From: Paragordius varius
Taxonomy: Eukaryota > Nematomorpha
Length of the DNA stretch: 64,000 nt
Direction of reading: 5' to 3'
Assembly (NCBI GenBank): GCA_964247055.1
Contig: OZ176051.1
Location: 12,338,001 to 12,402,000, forward strand
A program made the translations under genes and the position numbers. Of this stretch, positions 46,737-57,753 are shown one piece after another. Position 1 is the first letter of the stretch; each line of letters opens with the position of its first letter. Under the pieces are notes generated by a model. That model was not told the origin of the DNA, did no database searches, and saw nothing but the letters and a program-made list of their open reading frames with translations.

Positions 46737-46828
46737 AAAAAAAAAATTTTTTTCAAAATTTTTAAAGAGCCACTCAAAATTTTCGATGAGCCACTAGGGG
46801 CTCGCGAGTATTCTGTTGAACACCCCTG
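46737..46828. other. Right terminus of the hAT element
   Basis: AAAGAGCCACTCAAAATTTTCGATGAGCCACTAGGGGCTCGCGAG and the terminal repeat. The left end carries the matching inverted motifs (TTGAAGAGCCACC, AAAGAGCCAC at 43725-43756), so the GAGCCAC subterminal motif is repeated at both ends and is a candidate transposase-binding motif. Confidence 0.55.
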
Positions 46829-47439
46829 ATCTAAATAATATTAATGATGATTATGATGATGAAGACAATGCGGATAGTGATAGTGCTCTGAGAGAAAGAA
46901 TCTCAGGGCGACAAAAACGAGATAATATAGTAATTATATTAAACGCATATAATTTATTATAAATTCTCACTAGAATATAAATATAAAATAAATTGATACT
47001 ATAATTATTGAAGTTTGTGTTTTTCTGAAAGTAAAATTTCTTTTTACAGTATGCATTTTAATGTATGTTAAGTAATTTTATTGCCAGTCAAATAACATAA
47101 ATGGTTTATCAAATGCGTAAAATACTGACCCACAAAATTATATCGTAGTACACATATGAAAGAGGATTGACATGAGAATTAACATAGGCTAAATTTGATG
47201 GATATTATGTAATGTTAAATTTTGATAATATTATAGCAAAATTTATGTTAACATTTGAAATATTGTTGTTACGTATTTAGATGCGGAATTTTGTGGGTGT
47301 TTTTTTCTTTGATAAATTAATAAATAGTAAAATAGGTATTTTAAGATTATTTATGTTAATTATTCCTATGATAATATTTTACAACATGATAATTACCTGT
47401 ATTAATCAAAATTGGTATTATTATTTTATATAGTTGTTA

Positions 47440-48280
47440 TTACAAAAAAACACAGGTAAATATATATTTGTCATATTAAATAGAATTATATTGTTTTTGT
47501 TTTTTATGTTTTGCATTGTTAATTATTAATAATTTTAAGTATTTCAGACATTTTAATCAGGTAAAAAATGTGGTTTTTAATAAATTTAGTCAAATTTAAT
47601 TTTTTTTGTTTTTTTATTTAACATTGTTAATTGTAATTAATTACTACATAATTTGGACATTTTAATGAATACAGGTAAAAATTGCTGTTTTTAGGGAAAA
47701 TTTATTTTTTTGTTTTTTAGGTTTTGCATTGTTAATTGTAATTAATTACTACATATTTTGGACATTTTTATAAATACCGGTAAAAATTACAATTTTTAAA
47801 TAATTTAGTAAAAATTTAATTTTTTTTGTTTTGTAGGTTTTGCATTGTTAATTATAATAATTACTACATATTTTGGACATTTTAATAATTACAGGTAAAA
47901 ATTTAATTTTTTTTGTTTTTTTATTTAACATTGTTAATTGTATTACTACATATATGGAAATTTTAATAATACAGGTGAAAATGGCGGTTTTTAACGAATT
48001 TCAAATTTAATTTTTTTTCTATCATTGTTATTTGTTATTAATTATTAAATATACATTTAAAAAACAGGTGAAAATTGCGGTTTTTATAAATTATAATTTT
48101 TAATTTTTTGTTCAACCTTTCAAATTTATTAATTACTATATATTTTTGATACATTGATATATACAGGTAAAAATTACTATCACTTGCGGTTTTTTAAATG
48201 TCTAGGAAAATTATTTTTTTTTGTTTTACATTGATAACTAATATATAATATAGATATCTGAGCATACAGGTAAAAATGTA
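47440..48280 (+). repeat. Left-arm array of foldback 1: about 110-bp units with CAGGTAAAAAT boxes
   Basis: Roughly nine degenerate units of about 95-120 bp. The consensus order is a T-rich tract with TTTTTTGTTTTTTAGG, TTTTGCATTGTTAATTGTAATTAATTACTACATA, TTTTGGACATTTTAATAAA, TACAGGTAAAAATTGCGG, TTTTTAACAAATTTAGTAA. Boxes of the CAGGTAAA or CAGGTGAAA type start near 47453, 47565, 47672, 47891, 47972, 48067, 48164 and 48268. One is changed to CCGGTAAAAATT near 47778, and a further CAGGTAATTTG lies at 48506 outside the array. Each unit looks like a polypyrimidine/TAG acceptor followed about 60 bp later by a CAG|GTAAAA donor. Confidence 0.8.
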
Positions 48281-49639
48281 TGTTGTGGTTTTAGGTTTGA
48301 CATTTTATTTTCCAAATCCAACTATGTATAATTTTACAAACACCTTATGTCACCAAAGATTGAAAATAAGATCAAAATATATAAAACATCTTTTAAAGTA
48401 TCTGTATATCGCCAAATATAAATAATTTATTTATATAAATGCATAATTATACAAAATATTCATATTATTATGTTTAAAATTGGCATTTTTCTTGATATTA
48501 ATACAGGTAATTTGTTTCTACTCGATATAAGATGCGGTGTGCGTTCATGATGATCATATCTTAGATTGAAGAATATCATGAGATGCCAAAAAATAATTAA
48601 ATGCAGATAATCCTGAAATTTCAATCACCATTATTTTCTGGGTAAATTCTATCAACTAAAATATAAGATAGAAAGGTATTTATTAATATATTAGAAAATT
48701 GATACCTGGATTCTAGAATTATTTTCAACATAATTTTAAATATTGGGGGCTAAAACAATCAAAGTTTGAAAGTGGGTTGACATGGCTTTTTAACTCAATT
48801 TGCAAAAAAAATTTCTTCATGATGAAAATTCAAAAAGGATACTTTATGTTTTCGCGTTTTCGTTCTCCCATCCTAAACTATAAATATGAAAAGGCTTATA
48901 CGATTTCACCAATGACGTAGAAAATAGAAACAATTTTTTTTCAAAAGCTTTGAATGCAACAGCACTCCGAAAACTAAACAGGCAACACTAACATTGTTTG
49001 CTTTGGTGAAGAATAGATATTTATAGTTAATTTAGTAGAACGAAAACACAAAAACATAAAGTATGATTTTTGAATTTTTTATCATGAAGAATTTTTTTTG
49101 CAAATTTAGTTGTTAAAAAGCCAAGTCAACCTTATTGAGTTCCCTTTCAAACTTTAATTGTTTTAGCCCCCAATATTTAAAATTATGTTGAAAATAATTT
49201 TAGAATCCAGGTATCAATTTTCTAATATATTAATAAACCTTTCTATCTTATATTTTAGTTGATAGAATTTACCCAGAAAACAATGGTGATTGTTTCAGGA
49301 TTATCTGCATTTAATTATTTTTTGGCATCTCATGATATTCTTCAATCTAAGATATGATAATCATGAACGCACACCGCATCTTATATCGAGTAGAAACAAA
49401 TTACCTGTATTAATATCAATAAGAAAAATGCCAATTTTAAACATAATTATATGAATATTTTGTATAATTATGCATTTATATAAATAAATTATTTATATTT
49501 GGCGATATACAGATACTTTAAAAGATGTTTTACATATCTTGATCTTATTTTCAATCTTTGGTGACATAAGGTGTTTGTTAAATTATACATGGTTGGATTT
49601 GTAAAATAAAATGCCAAACCTAAAACCGTAACATGTATT

Positions 49640-50604
49640 TTTACCTGTATGCTCAGATATGTTAACTATATTTAATATATTAGTTATCACTGTATAACAA
49701 AAAAAATAATTTTCCTAAATATTTAAAAAACCGCAAGTGATAGTAATTTTTACCTGTATATATCAATGTATCAAAAATATATAGTAATTAATAAATTAGG
49801 AAGGTTGAACAAAAAATTAAAAATTTTACTAATTTAATAAAAACCACAATTTTCACCTGTTTTTTAAATGTATATTTAATAATTAATAACAAATAACAAT
49901 GATATAAAAAATATTAAATTTGAAATTTGTTAAAAACCGCCATTTTCACCTGTTTTATTAAAATTTCCAAATATGTAGTAATACAATTAACAATGTTAAA
50001 TAAAAAAACAAAAAAAATTAAATTTTTACCTGTAATTATTAAAATGTCCAAAATATGTAGTAATTATTACAATTAACAATGCAAAACCTAAAAAACAAAA
50101 AAAATTAAATTTTTACTAAATTATTTAAAAATTGTATTTTTTACCGGTATTTATAAAAATGTCCAAAATATGTAGTAATTAATTACAATTAACAATGCAA
50201 AACCTAAAAAACCAAAAAAATAAATTTTTACCTAAAAACCGCAATTTTTACCTGTATTTATTAAAATGTCCAAAATGTAGTAATTATCACAATTAACAAT
50301 GCAAAACCTAAAAAAACAAAAAAAATTAAATTTTTACTAAAATATTTAAAAATTTTAATTTTTACCGGTATTTATAAAAATGTCCAAAATATGTAGTAAT
50401 TAATTACAATAACAATGCAAAACCTAAAAAACAAAAAAATAATACCTAAAAACCGCAATTTTTACCTGTATTATTAAAATGTCCAAAATATGTACTAATT
50501 AATTACAATTAACAATGTTAAATAAAAAAACAAAAAAAATTAAATTTGACTAAATTTATTAAAAACCGCAATTTTTACCTGATTAAAATGTCTGAAATAC
50601 TTAA
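49640..50604 (-). repeat. Right-arm array of foldback 1 (inverted units)
   Basis: The same units as the left arm in opposite orientation (CCGCAATTTTTACCTGTATT, TATGTAGTAATTAATTACAATTAACAATGCAAAACCTAAAAAAC). Several units here are near-identical to each other (50040-50510), more so than in the left arm, suggesting recent local amplification. Unit numbers differ between the arms. Confidence 0.8.
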
Positions 50605-50609
50605 AATTA

Positions 50610-51735
50610 CACTAGTCGACAAATTTGGACATTTTTAAGCACCACCACTCAAACTTTTTAAATTATGACTAATTTCAGTGTTTTAAAATCGAATTTGAAA
50701 AAAAATTTGATCCCGCTATCAGAATTTTTAAATTTTATAGGTTTTTCAATTTTTCAAAAACAAGAGAAAATCGAGAGAAAATTAAATATAACTTTATAAT
50801 AAAATGATATTATATTATAAACTTAATATCATTTAATAAAGCGTTTTAAACTCTATCTTTTGAATATAAATATGTCATTTAAATATCAGAGAGAAAAAAA
50901 TAGTACGGACTTAAACGTCAAAATTTAGTCTTTTTTTTCATTTAACACATATAAAAATTTTTTAAAAAAATACTAAAAAAGGCATTCTATGGTTTAAACC
51001 TTCGGCTTTCAGATAGGCTATATTTTTTGTTAGATTTCGTTCTTTCGAGTACTTATTAGGCTTTTTCTCTTGAGTTGGTTCTTATAAAAAATCCTTTATT
51101 TATCCCTAGTGGATATACCTTATTTTTTTAAAATTATTGGTTGTTTTGTATTTTGAATTTCAGATGGATGTTGTGTAGCCACTTTTAGTAGAATGTTATG
51201 GGGTTGGACCATTTGTATTTACCTAATTTATATTCAATTTAATTGTAGAATTTATCTAACTTTATTCTGTAAATTGGTTAATTTGACATGTCAATTTGCC
51301 ACGATTTTGCTTGCAAGTCTCTCTTATCGGACTTTACGATTACTTATTGTTATCTTTGCCATATCTGGCATAATTATTGGATCGCTTGGGGGATATGCAG
51401 AGCTTGTGCTGCCGCCCATATCTATCACACTATACATAAGCCCCTTTAAGATTTTTAATACTTTGGCTCTTAGCTTGTTTAGTATCTTATTTAATGCCTA
51501 GAATTTGTTATCCATGCATGGAATATTAGTTGTATCGACTTGCTTGTTTGAATATTTAAACATATGTACACGAGGAATGATTGTTATTTTCGAATTAAAT
51601 ACAAATTTAAAAATTAAATTTTGGAAAAATCCTATTGGTGGCCTCAATTTTCTTTTTTTGTTTTGGCCTTTCCATGCAATTAGGTATCAGAAAATGCAAA
51701 AATAATGGGTTGGTGCAAAACCTTGTTAAGCAGTG
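50610..51735 (+). mobile_element. TTA-flanked 1.1-kb DNA transposon, copy 2, nested in foldback 1
   Basis: Same family as 33868-34988. It starts CACTAGTCGACAAATTTGG, ends TTGTTAAGCAGTG and is flanked by TTA (50607-50609, 51736-51738). The opposite arm of the foldback provides the empty site: the complement of about 47523-47548 reads straight from ATACTTAAAATTATTAAT into AATTAAC, which fixes the 3-bp duplication. A hydrophobic reading (51193-51501) is shared with copy 1. Confidence 0.88.
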
Positions 51736-52230
51736 TTATTAATAATTAACAATGCACAACATAAAAAACAAAAACAATCTAAAATCTATTTAATATGACA
51801 AATATATATTTACCTGCGTTTTTTTAATTAGTAATAACAACTATATAAAATAATAATACCAATTTTGATTAATACAGGTAATTATCATGTTAAAAAATAT
51901 TATCAAATTTAGGAATAATTAACATAAATAATCTTAAAATACGTATTTTACTATTTATTAATTTATCAAAGATAAAACACCCACAAAATTCCGCATCTAA
52001 ATACGTAACAACAATATTTCAAATGTTAACATAAAAATTGCTATATATTCTCAAAATTTAACATTACATAATATCCATCAAATTTAGCCTATGTTAATTC
52101 TCACGTCAATCCTCTTTCATATGTGTACTACGAAATAATTTTGTGGGTCAGTATTTTACGCATTTGATAAACCATTATGTTATTTGACTGGCAATAAAAT
52201 TACTTAACATACATTAAAATGCATACTGTA

Positions 52231-52363
52231 AAGCAGTAACACTTCATAATGTAATTCCAAAACTTGAAATTGCATGTTAGCTATCGCGTTTTGAGAAACC
52301 TTTTTTGCTTCTTTATATATTTTTTAATTGTAGGTGGTTGGGGCACGGATGTATTATATAAAT
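52231..52363. other. Short spacer between foldback 1 and hAT 2
   Basis: No gene recognised. Its last eight bases, ATATAAAT (52356-52363), are the left target duplication of the next element. Confidence 0.5.
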
Positions 52364-54710
52364 CAGTGATACTCAAACCGTGGCCCGCGGGCCGCATGCG
52401 GCCCTAAGAGTGCTTTAAAATTGCCCTATGACCATATTGATACAAAAATATTTTTTTATTGATGAAATTTTAAAATACACATAATCGGATTTTCGCTTAT
52501 TCCAATATTAATTTATTTTATTTAGATTTAATTTTGGTATTTTTCATTTTTACCCAATTTAAAATGTAGACAAATTTCCCTACGTTAAAATGATTACAGA
52601 ATTTTGGAACACGTTGTTTTTGTTTATGCATCTATTTTATTTTTTTATTTTGAAATTATTGCACTTTTTTGTATTTAAGCAATTTCATCCAAACTTGCAT
52701 ACACATATTCTTTTCATTGCTATCCTGCCTCATTTTTTACTCATTCCCATAAATATTTTCAAATCAACATCATTAAATTTCGACCTATTTTTTTTATAGC
52801 ATAATTGAATTATTTTCCTTTTTTTGAAATTTACATAATATTTGAACATAAATTCAAAGGATGACATCTAATGCTGAAAAACGTAAATTATCCGATGAAA
52901 ATCGCTCCTTTTAAAAAGAGAATGGGACAAATTCTATGTCGTTTTAAATAAAAATTTAACTAGCCTCATATGTAAGGACATTATAATTAAAATACAATAA
53001 TGAAAGACATTTTACAATCCATCATTCTCAAAACCAGAAAATCATGAGGAAAGAAACGAAAAATATTAAAAATTAAAGAATTATACCAGGAAGAAAAATC
53101 TACTATGTCCATAGCTTCTCCCAGGAAGGAACTCTAACATTAGCTTCGTATGTGGCTATATTTTAGGAAAAAATATAAAACCGTTTACTGATTGCCAACT
53201 AATCAAAAAAATGTACAATAAATGGTTGCACTTTTTTATTTGATAAATTCCATAGTAAAGATCAAATCATGAGGCGAATTAAAAATCTTCAACTTTCTGA
53301 TTCAACATGTGCTCGACGCATTATATATATTTATTGGCTCCGAAAAACTAAAAATATTTTAGTATTGCTATTGATTGAGCAATGACTCCTCAGTGTGCGC
53401 TCTTGTGAGATTTTGCAACGACAACATATCAACTGGGAATATTTGAAATTTTTACCAATATATAATACCACGAAAGAGAGTGATTTTCTCGAGTAATTAG
53501 CACTTTTTTCGATAATAATTGTATATATATGAAAAAATCGGTTTCGATCTGCACAGATGGCTGTCCCTCTATGATTGGAAACAAGGGATCTATTTCTCTT
53601 GAAATACAAATATAATTTGCAAAATATTTGATCATTTCACTGCTTTATCCATCAGCAAAACCTGGTTTCGTGTGTAAAAGATGAATACTCAATTCAGTAA
53701 TTTAAAACGGTTGTGGATATAGTAAACCACAGGGGCAGAGAATTCTACCGTCGTAAATTCAAAACCTTCTGAAAGATATCCACAGTGAATTTGATGATAT
53801 CCTTTTGTATACCACTGTGAGATGGTTAAACCTTAGCAAAGTATCATATAAATTTTTTGTTTTGAGACATGAAATATTATTTATAAATGATAACAGAAAG
53901 TTTGACGAAGAAATTAATAGTGACAAATGGTGGGTTTTATTAGCCTACCTTTGTGACATTACTTATAAATTTAGTATTTTAAATACAAGTCAAGGGACAA
54001 AAATAATAACCCAATTTGCTAATGGATAATTTAATATAGACAATTTATTTAATTTTATCTAATGAGATGAAATTCAGATTTCAGGAATTAAAAAATATTA
54101 AAAATTGCTTAAAACTTGAAAATCCCTGGCATATGGATATATCCAATATTAAGCAACTTAAGCATTTCGGTTTTGATCATGTGCTATCATTGAAAAATTC
54201 GTTTTTTAAAATGATTCCAATATGAAGGCTATATTCAAGGAGAATCGTAGAGTAGAAACATATGTAGAGTTTTTGCAAGATGTGCCAAATAAAAAGAAAA
54301 TATAAAAAATGTGCTCAAGTTATCCCAACTGTTTTTCCCTACCCTTACACGTTTGAGACGGCATATTCAAGGATGAAGTATGTCAAGATTACATACAGAA
54401 ATCGCTTAACCGATGATCATATGGACGACGTATTAAGATTGGCCTGTCATGAGGCGAAACCAAATTTGTCAAAAATTATTGGTTAATATCAAAATAAATG
54501 TTGTTATCAAAATATTTTAATTGTTTAAACTAAATGGTGCAAAACGAGTTTTTAGCTAAATTACATACGCAAAAAATTATTGTGCTGATTTAAAGTATAA
54601 TGTGCATATGTGTCAAATAGCTATAGGATATTTGCCATTATAATGTTCATGGCCCTCGAAAAAAAATATATTTAATTTGGCCCTTCAAATTTTTTTGGTG
54701 AGTACCACTG
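52364..54710 (+). mobile_element. hAT transposon 2 (ZBED5-like transposase), 2.3 kb, decayed
   Basis: Ends CAGTGATACTCAAACCGTGG and GGTGAGTACCACTG (an imperfect inverted repeat) are flanked by a perfect 8-bp duplication ATATAAAT (52356-52363 and 54711-54718). Plus-strand reading over several frames gives a ZBED-type hAT transposase: NAEKRKLSDENRSF (52870), YNNERHFTIHHS after a decayed BED finger, a NIKPFTDCQLIKKC-like block, HSKDQIMRRIKNLQLSDSTC (53260-53320), FIHQQNLVS, then KLENPWHMDISNIK and ETAYSRMKYVKITYRNRLTDD (54355-54420), the C-terminal dimerisation region. Many frameshifts and stops; dead. A terminal fragment of the same family lies at 30614-30675. Confidence 0.9.
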
Positions 54711-54718
54711 ATATAAAT

Positions 54719-55184
54719 TAAAGTTAACATTAGTTGTTACGTCTATACCTTTAATATCAAGTTTAAAATAAAAAATCGTAGTTACAATTATAGTTTAATA
54801 TAAACAAATGGATTTTGACTTATAAGGAATATATAATATGAAAAAATTTTAAGATGCGTATACCAAATCAGATTAGCAATTAATATAAATGCGGTATATC
54901 ATAGAGGCGAAATCACACGTGGCATTTATAGTTTAAAAGATATTAAATGTTAAACGAATGCGGCATATTGACTGGTTCTCGAAAGTTTAGAATATTTTTG
55001 AAAATTAAGTTTATTAAAAATATAAAATCGGTAGGGTTTCTAATCTCGGAAAAAATTGATTTAATTACTAAAAAATTTTAATCGATACCACCGTTAATTT
55101 ATAAACTCAAAAAACATAAAATAAATTTAAGACCATGTTAATAATACAAAAATACACTTATCGAACTTAAATTAAAACATCCTA
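54719..55184. other. No recognisable gene
   Basis: AT-rich DNA, nothing recognised. Confidence 0.4.
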
Positions 55185-55702
55185 TTAACACTTCGATTTA
55201 ATTTGGGCCATCTAAATACCTCAGTCCAAATTAAAGTTAAAATTCTAAAGGAAACAACCTATAAATAAACTAAAATATCTTAATGGAATTTTCTTTTGTA
55301 AAAAAAGTTCCTTGTCAAACTAATTCGACGCCATTTTTTTGCAAAATTTTGCAAAATATCGTGTTTAATTATTTTTCAAGGTATAATTAAAGATAATTTT
55401 TTATTAAAATCACATTTAACCTTGATATAAATAGAAAAAGTGGTTTATTTTGTTTTATTTTTTAATTTAGCCAATGCAAACATGTCACGTTGACTAAATT
55501 TTTACCTTTGGGTTTTACATAGGATGGTAATATATCAAGTATTTTTTAAAAAAGTTTTTTATATATTCCGGTTTATTAATGTTATATAAGTGCAAATTTT
55601 TGCGATGGTTTATATTGCTTGCATAATTTTTAAACAGGGCTGGGGTATCCAACTACCCCAATTCGAATCAAAGGACTAAAATGAAATGTACCCAAGTGTT
55701 AA
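55185..55702 (+). mobile_element. TTAA-flanked MITE, copy 3 (518 bp)
   Basis: Begins TTAACACTTCGATTTAATTT and ends TACCCAAGTGTTAA, in the same orientation as copy 1. The right subterminal palindrome GGGGTATCCAACTACCCC is intact; the left one has decayed (GGGCCATCTAAATACCTC). It is about 65 bp shorter than the other copies through internal deletions, so it is the most eroded. Confidence 0.85.
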
Positions 55703-56224
55703 ACGAAAAAATTTTCTTATAACATATGTTGTGCTTTAAAGAATGTTATTATATACCATAAACGGAGCCATTCATATAAATATATAGCATATAGCTGAAA
55801 AACTTTATTTCCCTTTAATATTTAATTACACACAAGGATATTTACAAAATTATGCCTATAAGTCAACCCATATCCGCAACAACAAAGGGCTGTCGTCGAT
55901 GCATTACACTGGTGTGAGACGTTTTGTGTAAACATTAGCCATGGTCTACTCCATCCTTTCTTGATACACTTTGATGAAACTCAATAACTTTACGTAGTGG
56001 GATCAGTTTCTATATAATAAATTAAAAATAAACCTGTAATTTTTCATATGTTTATTTTAAGAGTTCATGGAAATTATAATAGGATACTTTAATTTCTATT
56101 TAAACGCATTTTGTACAGTTTTTCCAAACATTTTATTCCTGTATCCAACCAGTTTGAATATGTAAAATTAACCAAAATTATCAAATAAACAGATCCAAGG
56201 TTTCAATTACATATAAAACCTAAA
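55703..56224. other. No gene called; less AT-rich stretch at 55850-56000
   Basis: Around 55850-56000 base composition rises. The minus strand is open for about 33 codons with a cysteine-rich reading (NVSHQCNASTTALCCCGYGL). It may be a lost exon or a transposon piece; no splice context was established. Confidence 0.3.
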
Positions 56225-56860
56225 TTATATACATAAAATACCAAAATATTTCTCCAAGTTTTTGTATGTCAAGTGTGCCCTATCCCACACTTGCACTATC
56301 TTCCAGTTTTTCTTAATCATATGATTTTTTATCACCTTCTGTTCAAGTTTTCTTGCTTGACTTAAGTGCCCTAATGTAAATTTTTTTATCATATGAAAGC
56401 AAGCTATGACTTGAAATGCTTGCAAGTCAAGTCAAAAAAATTTTTTTACCACCCCACCCTTTGTATTCTTGTTACCCGACACATCATTCTTAGCATTTTC
56501 ATTTCCGTAACGCTAAAATGTCTTTCTTCGTATTTTTGTTGCCCACTTGTAGGTCGAACAACTGAACTGCATATCTTACCTTTCACGCTAACAACAACAT
56601 TTCGATCACATAACACTCTGAAATTTTCTTCCAATTTACCCAACTGGTCTCAATTCTAAAATTATCGTCGTCATCTATGTATCTGAACTTAACATTGCTC
56701 CCAAATATTTGCACCTTTCTTTACCCTTTAAAACTCGATCCGCATCATTTCATGTTGTTGACCTCCAAAGGTAAATCTAGGTATTCTTTGTTTAATTTCA
56801 GACCGTATGTTTACCGTTTGCTTTAACTTGCAGTGAATCAGACAAATATTTGAAATACCA
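56225..56860 (-). mobile_element. LINE 3'-part fossil
   Basis: The minus-strand reading 56643-56446 contains LEENFRVLCDRNVVVSVKGK, ICSSVVRPTSGQQKYEERHF and SVTEMKMLRMMCRVTRIQRV. This matches the V-x-L-K-x-K..VVRP..A-E-M-R-M-L-R-W-M-C-G-x-T-R region found after the reverse transcriptase in RTE-like LINEs. The normal C-terminal LRWFGHV block is not readable downstream here, though a separate piece with that block lies at 41810-42060. Fragmentary and dead. Confidence 0.65.
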
Positions 56861-57753
56861 ACCTGCTATAGATATAGAATTGTATATAAGCTTTTATAGC
56901 TACATAAGGTAAAAAAATTAAAAGATGTAAAATTAAAAATGATTTTTAAATCATAAGCCCCCAAAATGCTATAAATACAATCATATAAAAGCAAATAATG
57001 GTTAAAATTTTAAATTGAATAAGGAAAATTTAAATAAAATGTGTTTTTGATTGGATGGTTACTGTTACATTGATATTTTTTCCATAAATAATGCTTTATA
57101 TTATATTTTAGCCAATCACCTAATGAAAAAAACTTTAAAAATTCTTGATATTTAATTTTAAATTAATATTTATGATTTCTTACAACACAAATATTTTTTT
57201 TTTGAAAGCTAAATATGAAAAGCATTAATCTTTAATTGCTAAAATTAATGAGCTTATTAGTTAATGCGTCTGGCCTTTTGTAATATGCTCATCATAGGAT
57301 AGGTTTTTCATTTTAACATTTATTGATCTTCACAAATAACATTGATATGGGTTAAACAATTTAATACACATAATAATCTTTTTGCAATATAAAATATATA
57401 TTTGATAATTAATTTATATTGGGTTTCTAATAATAACTTACAAAAAAATCTAAATAATAATCACTAGGAACACTGATCTTTTCGAAAGAGTTTAGATATA
57501 TAATAATAAATTTTAAAATAATGCAATATCTCTATATATTTTATATTTAGATATATATATATATATATATACAAGACAAAAATCAATGTACAGATTGCGC
57601 GATAAAGTTTCAATTATGCTAGATCATAACATCTAGAAATATTTATGAAGAATGCGTATTTCGTTATAATTATATTTTTTAAAATTTTTGCTATTTTAGT
57701 GTACTTTAATCATAGTAATTCTTTTTCTATATAATTGGATGATGCCAATTCTT
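56861..57753. other. No recognisable gene
   Basis: AT-rich DNA with a TA run at about 57548-57571. Nothing recognised. Confidence 0.4.

Larger units (their letters stand above)
43692..46828 (-). mobile_element. hAT transposon (GTF2IRD2/ZBED-like transposase), 3.1 kb, inside the Harbinger gene
   Basis: Ends are inverted repeats CAGGAGTGTCCAACA and TGTTGAACACCCCTG (pairing as CAGGGGTGTTCAACA). A perfect 8-bp target duplication ATCTAAAT flanks it (43684-43691 and 46829-46836). The minus strand encodes a broken hAT transposase. 46078-45749 contains SYIVANLLAKKMKPYSDGEF. 45719-45486 contains FSLSFDESTDISNISQL, with the catalytic Asp region. 45443-45153 contains TDGAPAM and CIMHCMIHRENLCAHALKMD. 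44775-44359 holds the C-terminal dimerisation block CESFFSKMKYTNSLSRSLL. This resembles the hAT lineage that gave vertebrate GTF2IRD2 and related proteins. A few frameshifts and stops separate the pieces, so it is dead but younger than the other transposase fossils. Confidence 0.92.
42840..46965 (+). pseudogene. PIF/Harbinger (HARBI1-like) transposase gene, broken and split by a hAT insertion
   Basis: The first part (about 42870-43690) reads SPRLCGEIFPRYISDPGFQ, then WVANDFGVEQSTVTITVSKV (helix-turn-helix-like), HKWIRFPCDQFQLEDAK and MPTVIGAIECHIDI, which replaces the usual GAIDCTHI around the first catalytic Asp. Later come DEFITISNAGKHSR, HYWVTVGMELG-type text and RERVVIERLLGQLKRRF in another frame, the conserved end of the nuclease domain. 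The reading resumes immediately after the hAT element with NINDDYDDEDNADSDS and RISGRQKRDNIV (46837-46925), the usual acidic C-terminus. Several frameshifts and stops make it dead. Element ends were not found. Confidence 0.8.
47047..52228. mobile_element. Giant palindromic foldback element 1 (5.2 kb including a nested insertion)
   Basis: Begins CAGTATGCATTTTAATGTATG and ends with the inverted copy, flanked by TA on both sides (47045-47046 and 52229-52230), a Tc1/mariner-type target. The left arm (47047 to about 48889) and right arm (about 49017 to 52228) are inverted copies along their length. The spacer is only about 125 bp and has no reading frame. The right arm carries a nested 1.1-kb transposon (50610-51735). 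Each arm has an outer unique part of about 350 bp, a tandem array of about 110-bp units, and an inner unique part of about 600 bp. No transposase is encoded, so it is non-autonomous. A related element lies at 58365-61878. Confidence 0.92.

Noticed and set aside
47440-51000. CRISPR-like array
   Set aside because: Units of about 110 bp with gradual divergence, arranged in inverted arms of a eukaryotic foldback element; no unique spacers.
52590-52799. Hydrophobic 69-codon stretch as a membrane protein
   Set aside because: It lies in the 5' part of hAT element 2 and is a low-complexity F/L/I/H reading of AT-rich DNA.
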